Shown here piece by piece: positions 8,779 through 18,435 of a DNA stretch of 64,000 bases. How positions within the stretch are numbered: the stretch's first letter is position 1; each line of letters opens with the position of its first letter. The notes beneath the pieces are model-generated. The model was given only the letters and a program-made list of their open reading frames with translations. It searched no databases and was not told the origin of the DNA. The stretch lies in contig NZ_JAKGSC010000002.1 of NCBI RefSeq assembly GCF_022478115.1, positions 248,001-312,000 of the forward strand. The letters run 5' to 3'. Both the position numbers and the translations under genes were made by a program. The DNA is from Tenacibaculum aquimarinum. GTDB lineage: Bacteria; Bacteroidota; Bacteroidia; Flavobacteriales; Flavobacteriaceae.

Positions 8779-9843
8779 TTATTTTTTTCTTTCTAATTCT
8801 TGCATTACATCAACCAAAACTTGTACGCTATGTAAAGGCAATGCATTGTACATACTTGCTCTATAACCGCCAACACTTCTATGTCCGTTTAAACCGTTTA
8901 TACCAGCTTCTTGCCACAGAGAGTCAAAAGTTTCTTTCAAAGTATTGTCAACTAAATTAAAAGTAACATTCATATTACTTCTATCTTCTTTATCTGCAAA
9001 TCCTTTAAATAAAGGGTTTCTATCAATTTCTGAATATAATAAAGCTGCTTTTTTGTTATTTACTTTTTCAATAAACGGAATTCCTCCTAAATCTTTTAAC
9101 CATTCTAATGTTAACATTGATGTGTAAACAGCAAAAACAGAAGGCGTATTAAACATACTATCTTTATCTAAATGGACTTGGTAATTTAACATAGACGGAA
9201 TTTCTCTTTCTACTTTACCTAAAATATCTTCTTTAATAATAACCAATGTTGTTCCTGCTGGACCCATATTTTTTTGAGCTCCGGCATAAATTAAATCGAA
9301 TTTTGAAAAGTCTAATTGACGAGAAAAAATATCTGAACTCATATCACAAACGTTAACTCCTTTAAATTCAGGAAAGTCTTTTATTTGTGTTCCGTAAATT
9401 GTATTATTACTAGTTGTGTGAAAGTAATCTACATCCGCTGAAACTGTAAATCCTTTAGGAATGTATGAGAAATTTTTGTCTTTAGATGTTGCAACTTCTA
9501 CAACTTCACCAAACATTTTTGCTTCTTTAATTGCTTTGTCAGACCAAGTTCCTGTATTTAAATATGCTGCTTTTTTGTTTAATAAATTGTAAGTAACCAT
9601 TAAAAACTGCATACTTGCGCCACCTTGTAAAAACAAGGCTTTGTATCCTTTATTCTCTAATCCTAGAAGTTCTAAAGCTAATGATCTTGCTTTTTCAATA
9701 ACTTCTACAAAAGCAGCGCTTCTGTGCGACATTTCTATTAAAGAAAGGTTTTCATTATTGAAATTTAGAACGGCTTCAGAAGCTTTTTGCAATACTTCTT
9801 GTGGTAAAATACAAGGTCCTGCACTAAAATTATGTTTTTTCAT
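8779..9843 (-). CDS. serC: Phosphoserine aminotransferase
   Basis: A 354-residue fold-type I aminotransferase of the SerC family. It starts KKHNFSAGPCILP, carries FLQGGAS for phosphate/PLP contact (about 71-77), and has the Schiff-base Lys191 in YAGAQKNMGPAG. The C-terminal NGHRSVGGYRASMYNA motif is the SerC signature that closes the active site. It converts 3-phosphohydroxypyruvate and glutamate to phosphoserine, and also serves PLP synthesis in some bacteria. It lies between the acyl-CoA reductase gene (12 bp upstream) and serA in one minus-strand series. Confidence 0.95.
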   Translation of the reverse strand: MKKHNFSAGPCILPQEVLQKASEAVLNFNNENLSLIEMSHRSAAFVEVIEKARSLALELLGLENKGYKALFLQGGASMQFLMVTYNLLNKKAAYLNTGTWSDKAIKEAKMFGEVVEVATSKDKNFSYIPKGFTVSADVDYFHTTSNNTIYGTQIKDFPEFKGVNVCDMSSDIFSRQLDFSKFDLIYAGAQKNMGPAGTTLVIIKEDILGKVEREIPSMLNYQVHLDKDSMFNTPSVFAVYTSMLTLEWLKDLGGIPFIEKVNNKKAALLYSEIDRNPLFKGFADKEDRSNMNVTFNLVDNTLKETFDSLWQEAGINGLNGHRSVGGYRASMYNALPLHSVQVLVDVMQELERKK

Positions 9844-9855
9844 TTTACTTGAAAT

Positions 9856-10917
9856 TTATAAGGTTGATAAAAACGTTAAAGTGTTTACGCCATCTGCGTA
9901 ATCCCATAGTTGTGGATTTTGAGTTTGCCCAAATTCAATTTCATTATCTATAAAACCATCAGCAACAACACATTGTACGTTTTCTTTATCTTCCCAAAGT
10001 TTTATTTTTAAATTATCTGTATTGTCATAATATTCATAAAAAACAGATGCGATAGGAGAGGCGTAGCTTGCATCTTCTTTAATCATTAAAAATCCATTTT
10101 CTAAAATATCAAACTCGCTCATTAAATATACCGCTTTGTTATAATCGTAATTATTGGCATATTTAGCGTTATTAATAATTTCTTTTTGCTGATACATTCC
10201 GTTAAAAAAAGCATCAAAATTATAATCTTTAGGAACATATAATTTAGAAACAGAACGACAACCTAATCCAAAATAACAAAAAACATCATTCGATAGTTTT
10301 TGCATTTGGGCATCGGTTTCATTTCCTGTTAAAACTGCTACTGAATTTCTGTTTTTTCTAATGATACTCGGTTTATCCTTAAAATAATACTCAAAATAAC
10401 GCGCAGTATTATTACTTCCAGTTGCAATAACAGCATCAAAACCTTCTAGTTTTCCTTCAGTAAACGTAATATTTCCTTTAAAACCTTCATTTACATATTC
10501 TAAATACTTCGCTAAAAAAGGTAATAAGTGTTTATCGTTTGAAGATTGCTTTACTAAAACAGCATGTCCAGAAATTAATACCGATAAAAAATCATGAAAA
10601 CCAACTAATGGAATGTTACCTGCCATTATAATAGCAACTAATTTAGATTGATTTTTACCTATTTTTTCTTCAGAAATCCACTTTTTAATATTTTCTTCAG
10701 ATAAAGCTTGCGCCCAACTTTCACAAGAAAATAATATGTTTTCCTTGGTAAACCAAGAGTTATTTTCTTGTGCAACTTTAATTTGATGCTTAAAACCATC
10801 AAAAAACAGTTCATTATGTTCAATACTATTCTTTTTTTCAATTGAATTATTAGAAAACTGACTTAAAAAGTGCCCTAATTTTACAAATGCATCAATTCTA
10901 TTTTGGATTCCACCCAT
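9856..10917 (-). CDS. Acyl-CoA reductase, LuxC-like
   Basis: A 353-residue protein related to LuxC and the aldehyde dehydrogenase superfamily. It shows a nucleotide-binding MAGNIPLVGFHDF segment (about 98-110), VKQSS (about 122-126), ATGSNNTARYFEYYF (about 165-179) and the predicted nucleophile Cys220 in FGLGCRSVSKLYVP. LuxC-type enzymes reduce activated fatty acids to aldehydes. This gene is regularly found beside serC and a ferredoxin in Flavobacteriaceae, where its substrate is unclear. It heads the minus-strand series and is divergent from the ferredoxin gene across a 68-bp promoter region. Confidence 0.85.
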   Translation of the reverse strand: MGGIQNRIDAFVKLGHFLSQFSNNSIEKKNSIEHNELFFDGFKHQIKVAQENNSWFTKENILFSCESWAQALSEENIKKWISEEKIGKNQSKLVAIIMAGNIPLVGFHDFLSVLISGHAVLVKQSSNDKHLLPFLAKYLEYVNEGFKGNITFTEGKLEGFDAVIATGSNNTARYFEYYFKDKPSIIRKNRNSVAVLTGNETDAQMQKLSNDVFCYFGLGCRSVSKLYVPKDYNFDAFFNGMYQQKEIINNAKYANNYDYNKAVYLMSEFDILENGFLMIKEDASYASPIASVFYEYYDNTDNLKIKLWEDKENVQCVVADGFIDNEIEFGQTQNPQLWDYADGVNTLTFLSTL

Positions 10918-10921
10918 TTAT

Positions 10922-10953
10922 TTTGTTTCTGAATTATTTTGGCGTTATTTTTG
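10922..10953 (+). promoter_or_regulatory. Bacteroidota-type promoter of the ferredoxin gene
   Basis: TTTG (10922-10925) is followed after exactly 20 nt by TATTTTTG (10946-10953), matching the Bacteroidota consensus TTTG-N19-20-TAnnTTTG. The ferredoxin ATG lies 32 bp further on. Confidence 0.75.
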
Positions 10954-10985
10954 CAACCGCAAAGGTACAAAACTAGATAAAGATT

Positions 10986-11336
10986 ATGGCAATTATAATA
11001 ACGGATGAATGTATAAATTGTGGTGCATGTGAACCAGAATGTCCAAATACAGCAATTTATGAAGGTGCAGACGATTGGAAATACGCAGACGGAACCGATT
11101 TAAAAGGGAATGTTGTTTTACCAAACGGTACCAAAGCAAATGCAGATGAAGATCAAGAACCTGTTTCTGACGAAATATATTTTATTGTAGCAGATAAATG
11201 TACAGAATGTAAAGGTTTTCATGAAGAACCACAATGTGCGGCAGTTTGCCCGGTAGATTGTTGTGTTCCAGATGATGATAATGTAGAAACTGAAGAAGAA
11301 TTGTTAGCTAAGCAAGCGTTTATGCATAATGATTAA
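10986..11336 (+). CDS. 2[4Fe-4S] ferredoxin, Alvin/YfhL type
   Basis: A 116-residue acidic electron carrier. The first cluster motif is C9-x2-C12-x2-C15-x3-C19 followed by P. The second is the extended form C72-x2-C75-x8-C84-x3-C88 followed by P, with extra cysteines at 92 and 93. The long second spacing is the mark of the Allochromatium-type ferredoxins, which have very low potentials. About 50 residues of insertion separate the motifs. It is a single gene with its own promoter and is followed by a strong hairpin. Its redox partner cannot be told from the neighbourhood. Confidence 0.93.
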   Translation: MAIIITDECINCGACEPECPNTAIYEGADDWKYADGTDLKGNVVLPNGTKANADEDQEPVSDEIYFIVADKCTECKGFHEEPQCAAVCPVDCCVPDDDNVETEEELLAKQAFMHND

Positions 11337-11363
11337 TTAAAAACAATAATTTATAAAGTATAA

Positions 11364-11400
11364 AAATCCCGAGTTAATTAAATTAACTCGGGATTTTTTT
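11364..11400. terminator. Bidirectional terminator between ferredoxin and TonB receptor genes
   Basis: A long inverted repeat (AAATCCCGAGTTAATT and its complement) is followed by seven T on the plus strand and preceded by an A-run, so it can end transcription from both sides. Confidence 0.85.
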
Positions 11401-11422
11401 GTTTTCAATAAAGACTAAAATT

Positions 11423-11460
11423 AAAAACACCGAAATCATATTGATTTCGGTGTTTTTGTT
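11423..11460. terminator. Second terminator hairpin for the TonB receptor operon
   Basis: AAAAACACCGAAATCA / TGATTTCGGTGTTTTT around a 3-nt loop gives a GC-containing stem with T-runs on both strands. It lies about 45 bp past the stop of the minus-strand TonB receptor. Confidence 0.8.
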
Positions 11461-11503
11461 TTCAAATAATAAACAAACTAAATTTAAAAATTTCTTTTAA
11501 AAT

Positions 11504-14263
11504 TTAGAATTGATAGTTTAATGATAAATTAAACATTGTACCTAATTGACTAAAGTGATAACCATCATAAGTCATTTGAGAATAACGTTGGTTAAAAGTA
11601 ATTAAGTTAGATTGGTTTTGAACTTGTGCAGGATCTGCTAATAAAGCTGAACCGGCAGCATTTTCTGCTTTAAAGCTCCATTCTGGTAATACATTAAATA
11701 AGTTGTTTACGTTTAATGCAATTGTTAATTTATCTGTTGCACTAAAGTTAAGACCTAAATCTGTTACAACTTTTGGCGTAAATTCTGTTCTTAAGTCAGA
11801 ACTCATTCCTTGTTGTTTAAATGTAGTTTTACCAAAGTAAGTGTTATTTAAAGAGAAATCCCATTTACCAGTTTCAAAATTAGTTCCTAAAATCCACTTT
11901 GTTTTTGGTCTAGAAGTAAAGAATAATGCTTCTTGAGTTGCATTAACAACAGATTGTCCTGTAGCTGCTACTGAAGCTGGGTTTTTAACCTCTCCATCTC
12001 TTTCATTTTGAATTGTATAGTTTCCAGATAAGTTAAAACCTAATTTACCATTTCCTAATTCTATACCTTTATATCCAATAACCACATCTAAACCAGACGT
12101 TTTAGTATCTAATGCATTTACAAAGAAACTTAAGTCAGATAAACCATCAAATGCAGGTAATGCAGGAGGTGTAATCTCTGTACTTAATACTATTCTATCT
12201 TCAACATTAATGCTATAATAATCAAAAGTAAAAGTTAAGTTTCTATTTACTTTACCACCAAAACCAATTGTATAGTTTGTAGAAGTTTCTTCTTTTAATT
12301 TAGGAATACCTAATAAACCTGCTTGAGAAGATACGTTATTTACTAAACCACCAACTTGTATACCTTGTCCTGGTACAAAGCTATATTGAGCTTTTTGAGT
12401 GTAAATTTGGTGTAAAGTTGGAGCTCTAAATCCTGTAGAAGCAGAACCTCTTAATGTATACTTATCGTTTATGGTGTAAGCACCACTTAATTTCCATACA
12501 AATGCATTACCAAAATCAGAATAGTTTTCAGATCTAATTGTACCATCTAAAGTTAAATTTTCTGTTGGATTCCAGTTTAAAGAAGCATATCCACCAAAGT
12601 TATAACGAGTAAATTTACCTGAATTTTCTGGGCTATTACCTGCAAATGAATCTGCACCACCACCATCATAAGAACCTAATTCTCCTTCAATAACTTCAAA
12701 TGTTTCGTATCTAAATTCTGTACCAAAAGCAAAACTTAAGTTATCAGAAAGAATCTTAGATAAATCTAAGTTACCAACATTGTGAGAAAATGCTGTTCCT
12801 CCTGGATCAAATGATTTTTTAGAGTTTTCTCTATATAATTGAGCTCCTTCAGTAAGTTCTCCTGCATCTACAGTTCCATTATTGTTTGCATCTACCCAAG
12901 TAGAAGGAGAGTACACAAAGTTTCTGTTATGAGAATCACTTACTTTATATGTTTGTGAATTTCCTCCAGTAGTAAAACTAGCGTCTATATTCCAATCATT
13001 TTTTACAGTTTTAAAACCTATAGTTGCGTTATAATCATTTAAATCTCCTTCAAAAGTTGGTACATAACCGTCATAACCTCCTGCGTTTGTTGGGTGATCT
13101 CCAGGGAAAAAATCAGCTAAATAAGGAAAATCTCCAACAGTTCTCCAATATGGAGTTCTATAGTTTGCATAAGAATTTACTTTTTTATTAATAAAAGCAG
13201 CATTCATATATAAAGTAGATTCATCACTTAATTTATATTCACTGTTTACTAAAAATTTAGAAGCAGCAGTTTCTGGTGAACCATTGATATTACCTGCATC
13301 TGGATGACGAGATAAAAATTCTTGAACATCTGCAATATTAGCGCCAAAATCTGCAGCTTCACCTGCAGCATCTACTGTTCCTGGTCTGTTAGATAAACTA
13401 GTTTTAGAAAAATCTACTGTATAGTTTATAAAACCTTTATCGTCTCCAATAGTTGAACCATTGTTTACAGAGATACCAAACATTTCACCATCTCCTTCAG
13501 AAGTAATACCTGTTCTTAAAGTTACAGACCCATCATTTGGGTTATCCTTTAAAATAATATTAATTACACCCGCAATTGCATCAGAACCATACTGTGCAGA
13601 AGCTCCATCTCTTAAAACTTCTACAGATTTAATTGCATCTGTTGGTATACCAGAAATATCTGCACCAGTTTCTCCACGACCTGGTGAAGTTTGTGTATAC
13701 AGTAAAGCTGATAAGTTTTTACGCTTACCATTAATTAATACCAATGTTCTACTTGGTCCCATATTTCTAATTTCATAGGGATCTAATAAAGAAGTAGCAT
13801 CGTTTACAGGTGTTTGAACCGTGTTAAAAGATGGTATCTTGTATTGTAGTGCCTTGTCAAATGTTGTTTGACCTGTAGAAACTAAATCTGCAGAAGAAAC
13901 TACATCAATAGGTAAAGGACTTTTAGTGTTTGATCTTGCAGGTGTTCTTGATCCTGTAATTACTACTTCATCTAATTCTAAACCGTCTTTTAAAACAATG
14001 TCAAATTTAGATTGTCCGTTTACTTTAACCTCTTTTGTGTCATAACCAGAAAAGCTAAATACTAAAATAGCATCTTCTTTAACTGTTAAAGTAAAATTAC
14101 CATTAAAATCGGTAGCAGTACCATTACTAGTACCTTTTTCTACAACACTTGCTCCTGGTAAAGGATCGTTTGCAGAATCTTTAACTATCCCAGAAACTTT
14201 AGTCTGAGACCATGCAATACCTGTAATAAATATTGCAAAAAATAAAATTGTAAATTTTTTCAT
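11504..14263 (-). CDS. TonB-dependent receptor without STN domain
   Basis: A 919-residue outer-membrane receptor. It has a signal peptide (about 1-19), a carboxypeptidase-D regulatory-like domain (about 22-100, KVSGIVKDSANDPLPGASV), a TonB-box-like acidic stretch DGLELDEVVITGSR, a plug domain with DGASAQYGSDAIAGVINIILKD, and a beta-barrel that ends in a terminal aromatic (NYQF). Such receptors import large or scarce nutrients with energy from TonB-ExbBD. Its plug is closely similar to that of the next gene upstream (979 aa), but it lacks the STN signalling domain, so it is a transport-only paralogue. It follows a 149-bp spacer and probably belongs to the same sigma-controlled region. The substrate is unknown; no SusD gene is present. 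Confidence 0.9.
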   Translation of the reverse strand: MKKFTILFFAIFITGIAWSQTKVSGIVKDSANDPLPGASVVEKGTSNGTATDFNGNFTLTVKEDAILVFSFSGYDTKEVKVNGQSKFDIVLKDGLELDEVVITGSRTPARSNTKSPLPIDVVSSADLVSTGQTTFDKALQYKIPSFNTVQTPVNDATSLLDPYEIRNMGPSRTLVLINGKRKNLSALLYTQTSPGRGETGADISGIPTDAIKSVEVLRDGASAQYGSDAIAGVINIILKDNPNDGSVTLRTGITSEGDGEMFGISVNNGSTIGDDKGFINYTVDFSKTSLSNRPGTVDAAGEAADFGANIADVQEFLSRHPDAGNINGSPETAASKFLVNSEYKLSDESTLYMNAAFINKKVNSYANYRTPYWRTVGDFPYLADFFPGDHPTNAGGYDGYVPTFEGDLNDYNATIGFKTVKNDWNIDASFTTGGNSQTYKVSDSHNRNFVYSPSTWVDANNNGTVDAGELTEGAQLYRENSKKSFDPGGTAFSHNVGNLDLSKILSDNLSFAFGTEFRYETFEVIEGELGSYDGGGADSFAGNSPENSGKFTRYNFGGYASLNWNPTENLTLDGTIRSENYSDFGNAFVWKLSGAYTINDKYTLRGSASTGFRAPTLHQIYTQKAQYSFVPGQGIQVGGLVNNVSSQAGLLGIPKLKEETSTNYTIGFGGKVNRNLTFTFDYYSINVEDRIVLSTEITPPALPAFDGLSDLSFFVNALDTKTSGLDVVIGYKGIELGNGKLGFNLSGNYTIQNERDGEVKNPASVAATGQSVVNATQEALFFTSRPKTKWILGTNFETGKWDFSLNNTYFGKTTFKQQGMSSDLRTEFTPKVVTDLGLNFSATDKLTIALNVNNLFNVLPEWSFKAENAAGSALLADPAQVQNQSNLITFNQRYSQMTYDGYHFSQLGTMFNLSLNYQF

Positions 14264-14412
14264 AAATAAGTTGTTAATTAATACTTGCTACTACTTTATA
14301 TTTAAAAAGAAATAGCCGACTTATTTATATAAGAGAAGTTGTAATTTTATATACCCTTAATTATTAACTTATTTTTAATAAAAATAACATTTAAGTTATA
14401 ATAAACTGAAAT

Positions 14413-17352
14413 TTATAGATTTAAATTAAATTTTGTGTAATAAAAAGAGCCATTTGTTCCCATTTGCGTAGCGTCCCATAAACCACCACTATCAGTGTGT
14501 TCATTTTGCTTTGTTGGGTATACATTAAATAGATTATTAACCCCAAATTGAAGGTTTATTGAAGGGTTTAATTGATAACTAAAATGTAAATCTGTGGTAA
14601 TTTTTGGATTGTAAATATCTGTAGCTGCATTTAATCTTTCTGCTTCTGAATTATTATAACTAGAAATATCTTTATGAATTTGCCAGTCTATTAATTTTAT
14701 TTCACTGAATCTAGTTAAATTTAATGAAGTTTTTAATTTTTTATATTCATAATTTACAGCAAAATTAAACTTACTTTCTGGGGCAGATGCTAACAGAAAC
14801 TGTTGTTCTCTTTTTCCAAAAAAAGTTTCTTTGTCTAATAACTTATTTTTTATGTTACTGATAGACATGTGATTTATATTTCCTGATAAATCAAAAGAAA
14901 TACGACTATTTTCAAATATTTTTCTCCAATTTAAAACAACGTCTAATCCTTTAGTCTCAGTATCTACTCCGTTAGCAAAAAATTGTACATTTTCTACCCC
15001 AAAACCAAGAGAAGAAGCATCAAAATTTCCGCTTAAAATTATTCTATCTTTAATAGATACAAAGTAGGCATCTATTGTTGCATTAAAATTTGAACTTAGT
15101 TTAGTTGTAAATCCAAAACTAAAATTTTTAGCTTTTTCTTCTTTTAATTCATCTATGTTAAATAACCTAGCTATGGGATTATTATTAGCTATTAAAAAAG
15201 ATTCTGTTGGTGTATCTCCTATAAAATTAGTGAATGTTAAATTATAATAAACTTGTGCCAAGGAAGGTGCTCTAAAACCTGTGCTAAAAGAACTCCTGAA
15301 ATTAAATTTTGGTGTTATTTTATATCTTGAAGCTAATTTAAAATTCAGGGTGCTTCCAAAGTCACTATAATATTCATAACGTAAAGCAGTACCAATCATA
15401 AATTTATTAGAAAAATCAAATTCAGCATCAGAATAAATACTAAAATTCGAACGATTTCTATCAATTTCATTTTCTGTAGAGTAACCAGGAAAACCTTGTG
15501 AACCACCAGGTCTAATAACCCCATTATGTGTTACAAAATTATTCGCGTTTGTTTGTGAGTTTACTAAGTTACCATTTATATCATAAGATGCATATGATTT
15601 TTCTTCTCCAGAAAAAATTGTGTATTTATCTAGTCTATGTTCTATACCTAGCGCTATATTAAAACCTAATAAATTAGTTTTAAAATATCTTGAAAAATCT
15701 ATACTTGTTGTGTTTTGAATTAATTGATGTCCGCCTGCATCAAATTCAGTAGGGGAGTTTTCTTCTAATGTTGCATTTAAAGTATTTTTTATGAAGTAAT
15801 GAAAATTATTTCTTCCAAAAGTATTATTAATATCCACATTCCAATTTCTAAAATCTGTAATTATTCCAAATGAAAAAGAATTATCGGTAATATTAGATGT
15901 TATTAATGGATTGAATCCATTAGGATAAATTTCTAGCACATTTCTTTCACTATTTGGCGGCCTTGTAAAAGCAAAAGCTTCTGTGTTTTTGTAACTAAAC
16001 CCACCGTTTGCATATAATTTAGTTTTCTTATAAATAGGAATTTCTGAATTAAAGAATACACTTACATTTCTTACCCCAGCTTGTCCATATTTTTCTCTAC
16101 TTAAAGTACCTGGTCTTAAAGTGTTATTTGAAGATAATACTTCAGTAGAAATATTTATAAACCCTTCTTTTGCAACTTTTGCTCCATAATTTAAACCCAA
16201 TTTATAGGTGAAGCCATCTGTTTTATTCGGAATTATACTATTTATGTTTGCATTATAAAAACCTAGAGTTGAAGTAACATTTAAACTATTATCGTTATCC
16301 TTTAAAACTATATTTATTACACCAGCAATAGCATCAGAACCGTATTGAGCAGAAGCTCCATCTCTTAATAATTCTATTCTTTTTATTGCAGCTATTGGAA
16401 TGGTGTTTAAATCTGTTCCAGAATTTCCTCTCCCTCTAGTTCCATATAAATTAATTAATGATGCTTGGTGTCTTCTTTTGCCATTAATTAATACAAGTGT
16501 TTGGTCTGGTCCCAAACCTCTAATAGTGGCAGGATCTATATGGTCTGCACCATCAGCACCAGATTGTTTTGTTGCATTAAAAGAAGGTATAACATATTGT
16601 AAAAACTGATTTACTTCTACCTGACTACTTTTTGTTGCTGTTTTTTCAATATCAATAAAATCGATTGCTACAGGAGTATCATTAGCAACTCTGTTTTTAT
16701 TTCTAGATCCTACAATTTTTATCTCATCTAACTCTTCACCTGAAGATAAAATAATTGTATGAAACTTGTTTGGAGTAAGTTTTAGTGTTTTAGAATCATG
16801 TCCTAAAAAACTAACTTTAATAATAATTTCTTTTTCACTTTTAATACTAAACACACCATCAGAATCTGTAACAACACCATTTAGAGTACTTGTATTTTGT
16901 ATAGCAGCACCTGGAAGCGGAGTGTTATCTGAGCTTAAAACAACACCTCTAAGTATCTGTTCTTTTTTAATTATAGTACTGTCTTTTACGCTGTTCTTTA
17001 GTAATGTGTTTTCTACTATTTTTGTTTTTACACTCTTAGTTATAGCCTCTTTTTTAGAATAAATTACAAAGTAATTATTTCCTAAATCATCAAATGTAAG
17101 TGAGGTAATTTTTTCAAGTAAATTAATGGACTCTTTTAAAGTTAAATTGAGAAATCCTTCACCCTTAATTTTTTTATTAATAATTAGGTTAGCTTCATAA
17201 GTAAAAAATACTTTATGCTTATTACTAATTTTATCCAATAAAAGAGAAAGATCAACAATATTATCTTGTGTTTCTTGGGCTTTTGTTGTTTGATAAGTTA
17301 AAACGACAAAAAGAAATAATAAGGATCTTAAAAAAATTAATCTTTTAGCCAT
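14413..17352 (-). CDS. TonB-dependent receptor with STN signalling domain (FecA-like)
   Basis: A 979-residue outer-membrane receptor. The order is: signal peptide (about 1-25), secretin/TonB short N-terminal domain (about 33-100, with LLDKISNKHKVFFTYEANLI), a linker, carboxypeptidase regulatory-like domain (about 133-205), TonB-box region EELDEIKIVGSR, plug with DGASAQYGSDAIAGVINIVLKD, and barrel. The STN domain contacts the FecR-type anti-sigma factor in the periplasm and reports ligand binding. It lies 20 bp after fecR and 83 bp before the sigma gene's series partner, giving a complete sigma/anti-sigma/receptor set. It is paralogous to the following 919-residue receptor. Ligand unknown; iron chelates or glycans are both possible. 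Confidence 0.92.
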   Translation of the reverse strand: MAKRLIFLRSLLFLFVVLTYQTTKAQETQDNIVDLSLLLDKISNKHKVFFTYEANLIINKKIKGEGFLNLTLKESINLLEKITSLTFDDLGNNYFVIYSKKEAITKSVKTKIVENTLLKNSVKDSTIIKKEQILRGVVLSSDNTPLPGAAIQNTSTLNGVVTDSDGVFSIKSEKEIIIKVSFLGHDSKTLKLTPNKFHTIILSSGEELDEIKIVGSRNKNRVANDTPVAIDFIDIEKTATKSSQVEVNQFLQYVIPSFNATKQSGADGADHIDPATIRGLGPDQTLVLINGKRRHQASLINLYGTRGRGNSGTDLNTIPIAAIKRIELLRDGASAQYGSDAIAGVINIVLKDNDNSLNVTSTLGFYNANINSIIPNKTDGFTYKLGLNYGAKVAKEGFINISTEVLSSNNTLRPGTLSREKYGQAGVRNVSVFFNSEIPIYKKTKLYANGGFSYKNTEAFAFTRPPNSERNVLEIYPNGFNPLITSNITDNSFSFGIITDFRNWNVDINNTFGRNNFHYFIKNTLNATLEENSPTEFDAGGHQLIQNTTSIDFSRYFKTNLLGFNIALGIEHRLDKYTIFSGEEKSYASYDINGNLVNSQTNANNFVTHNGVIRPGGSQGFPGYSTENEIDRNRSNFSIYSDAEFDFSNKFMIGTALRYEYYSDFGSTLNFKLASRYKITPKFNFRSSFSTGFRAPSLAQVYYNLTFTNFIGDTPTESFLIANNNPIARLFNIDELKEEKAKNFSFGFTTKLSSNFNATIDAYFVSIKDRIILSGNFDASSLGFGVENVQFFANGVDTETKGLDVVLNWRKIFENSRISFDLSGNINHMSISNIKNKLLDKETFFGKREQQFLLASAPESKFNFAVNYEYKKLKTSLNLTRFSEIKLIDWQIHKDISSYNNSEAERLNAATDIYNPKITTDLHFSYQLNPSINLQFGVNNLFNVYPTKQNEHTDSGGLWDATQMGTNGSFYYTKFNLNL

Positions 17353-17372
17353 TTTTATAGCGTAAATTATAT

Positions 17373-18362
17373 TTACTTTTTACTAATTATAAGTTTATTC
17401 TCTTTTTTAATAATTTTAACATCAACAGATTTTTCAATGGCTTTAATACAAATATCTAAGTTTGTATTTGGTACAGCACCTGTAATTATGGTGTTTTTAC
17501 TTTCTAAGTCTTTAAAAACAATAGCATAACCATAAGTCTGTTCAATAATACTCATTGCTTTTTCTAATGATAGATTTTCGAACAACAATGTACCATCTTT
17601 CCAAGAAGTTTGTAAAATAGCGTTGGTAATATTTTTACTTTCTAAAATTTCACTTTTTACAGAAGAATATGAAATGTAATTACCTGGAACCATTTTTTTA
17701 TCACCTCCGTTTTTAAAGTCTAACCAAACACTACCTTCTTGTAAAAAAACAGCTGTTTTTTCTTTATTAGAATTCACATTAAAGGAAGTTCCATAAACTT
17801 CTACAGATAAATCATTAGTTAAAACCCAAAATTTTGCGTTTGTAGCAAGTTTCTTATCAACCTGAAAAAATGCTTCTCCTTTTAACCAAACTTTTCTACT
17901 TTCATTTTTATAATAAGAAAGGCTAGAGTTAGAGTTTAAGGTAACATTACTACCATCTAATAGTTTTATATTTAAGATCTCTCCATAACTTGTTTTATGT
18001 ATAATCTTAGTGTTTTGGGTGAAAAAATAAAAACCAAAAGTAATAAGTAATGCTATAGAAGCAGCAATACTTAAAGGTTTTAAGTATCTTAATTTTCTTT
18101 TAGAAACAGTTTTTTTATTCTTAATTTTAGTTTCAAATTTTGTCCATTCTAAATTAACCTTATCAGAGCTAACAAAATCTTTATTAAATGAAAGACCTAG
18201 TGCAAGGTCTTTAGCCTTAGTAACCAGCTCTTGCTTTTCTGGATTATTAGCAATCCAATATTCCCAATAATTAATATCGGTAGCATTATTTTGCTCTGCC
18301 CAGTTTTTAAAAGAAGAATCTTCTAAGAAATCCAGTATGTTATTATATTCTTTCTTTATCAT
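17373..18362 (-). CDS. FecR-family anti-sigma factor
   Basis: A 329-residue single-pass inner-membrane protein. The cytoplasmic N-terminal part (about 1-94) would hold the ECF sigma factor. One membrane helix lies at about 95-114. The periplasmic FecR domain covers about 122-220 (KTSYGEILNIKLLDGSNVTL) and a DUF4974 secretin-like domain covers about 255-329. It fits signal transfer from the STN receptor encoded next to the cytoplasmic sigma factor. The spacing is 20 bp to the receptor and 73 bp from the sigma gene, all on one strand. Confidence 0.93.
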   Translation of the reverse strand: MIKKEYNNILDFLEDSSFKNWAEQNNATDINYWEYWIANNPEKQELVTKAKDLALGLSFNKDFVSSDKVNLEWTKFETKIKNKKTVSKRKLRYLKPLSIAASIALLITFGFYFFTQNTKIIHKTSYGEILNIKLLDGSNVTLNSNSSLSYYKNESRKVWLKGEAFFQVDKKLATNAKFWVLTNDLSVEVYGTSFNVNSNKEKTAVFLQEGSVWLDFKNGGDKKMVPGNYISYSSVKSEILESKNITNAILQTSWKDGTLLFENLSLEKAMSIIEQTYGYAIVFKDLESKNTIITGAVPNTNLDICIKAIEKSVDVKIIKKENKLIISKK

Positions 18363-18435
18363 TCCTAAATTTAATGTTCTTGTATATAGATAAGGGAGAT
18401 TTCTTTTTTTTATACTCTTAATAATATGTTAAAGC

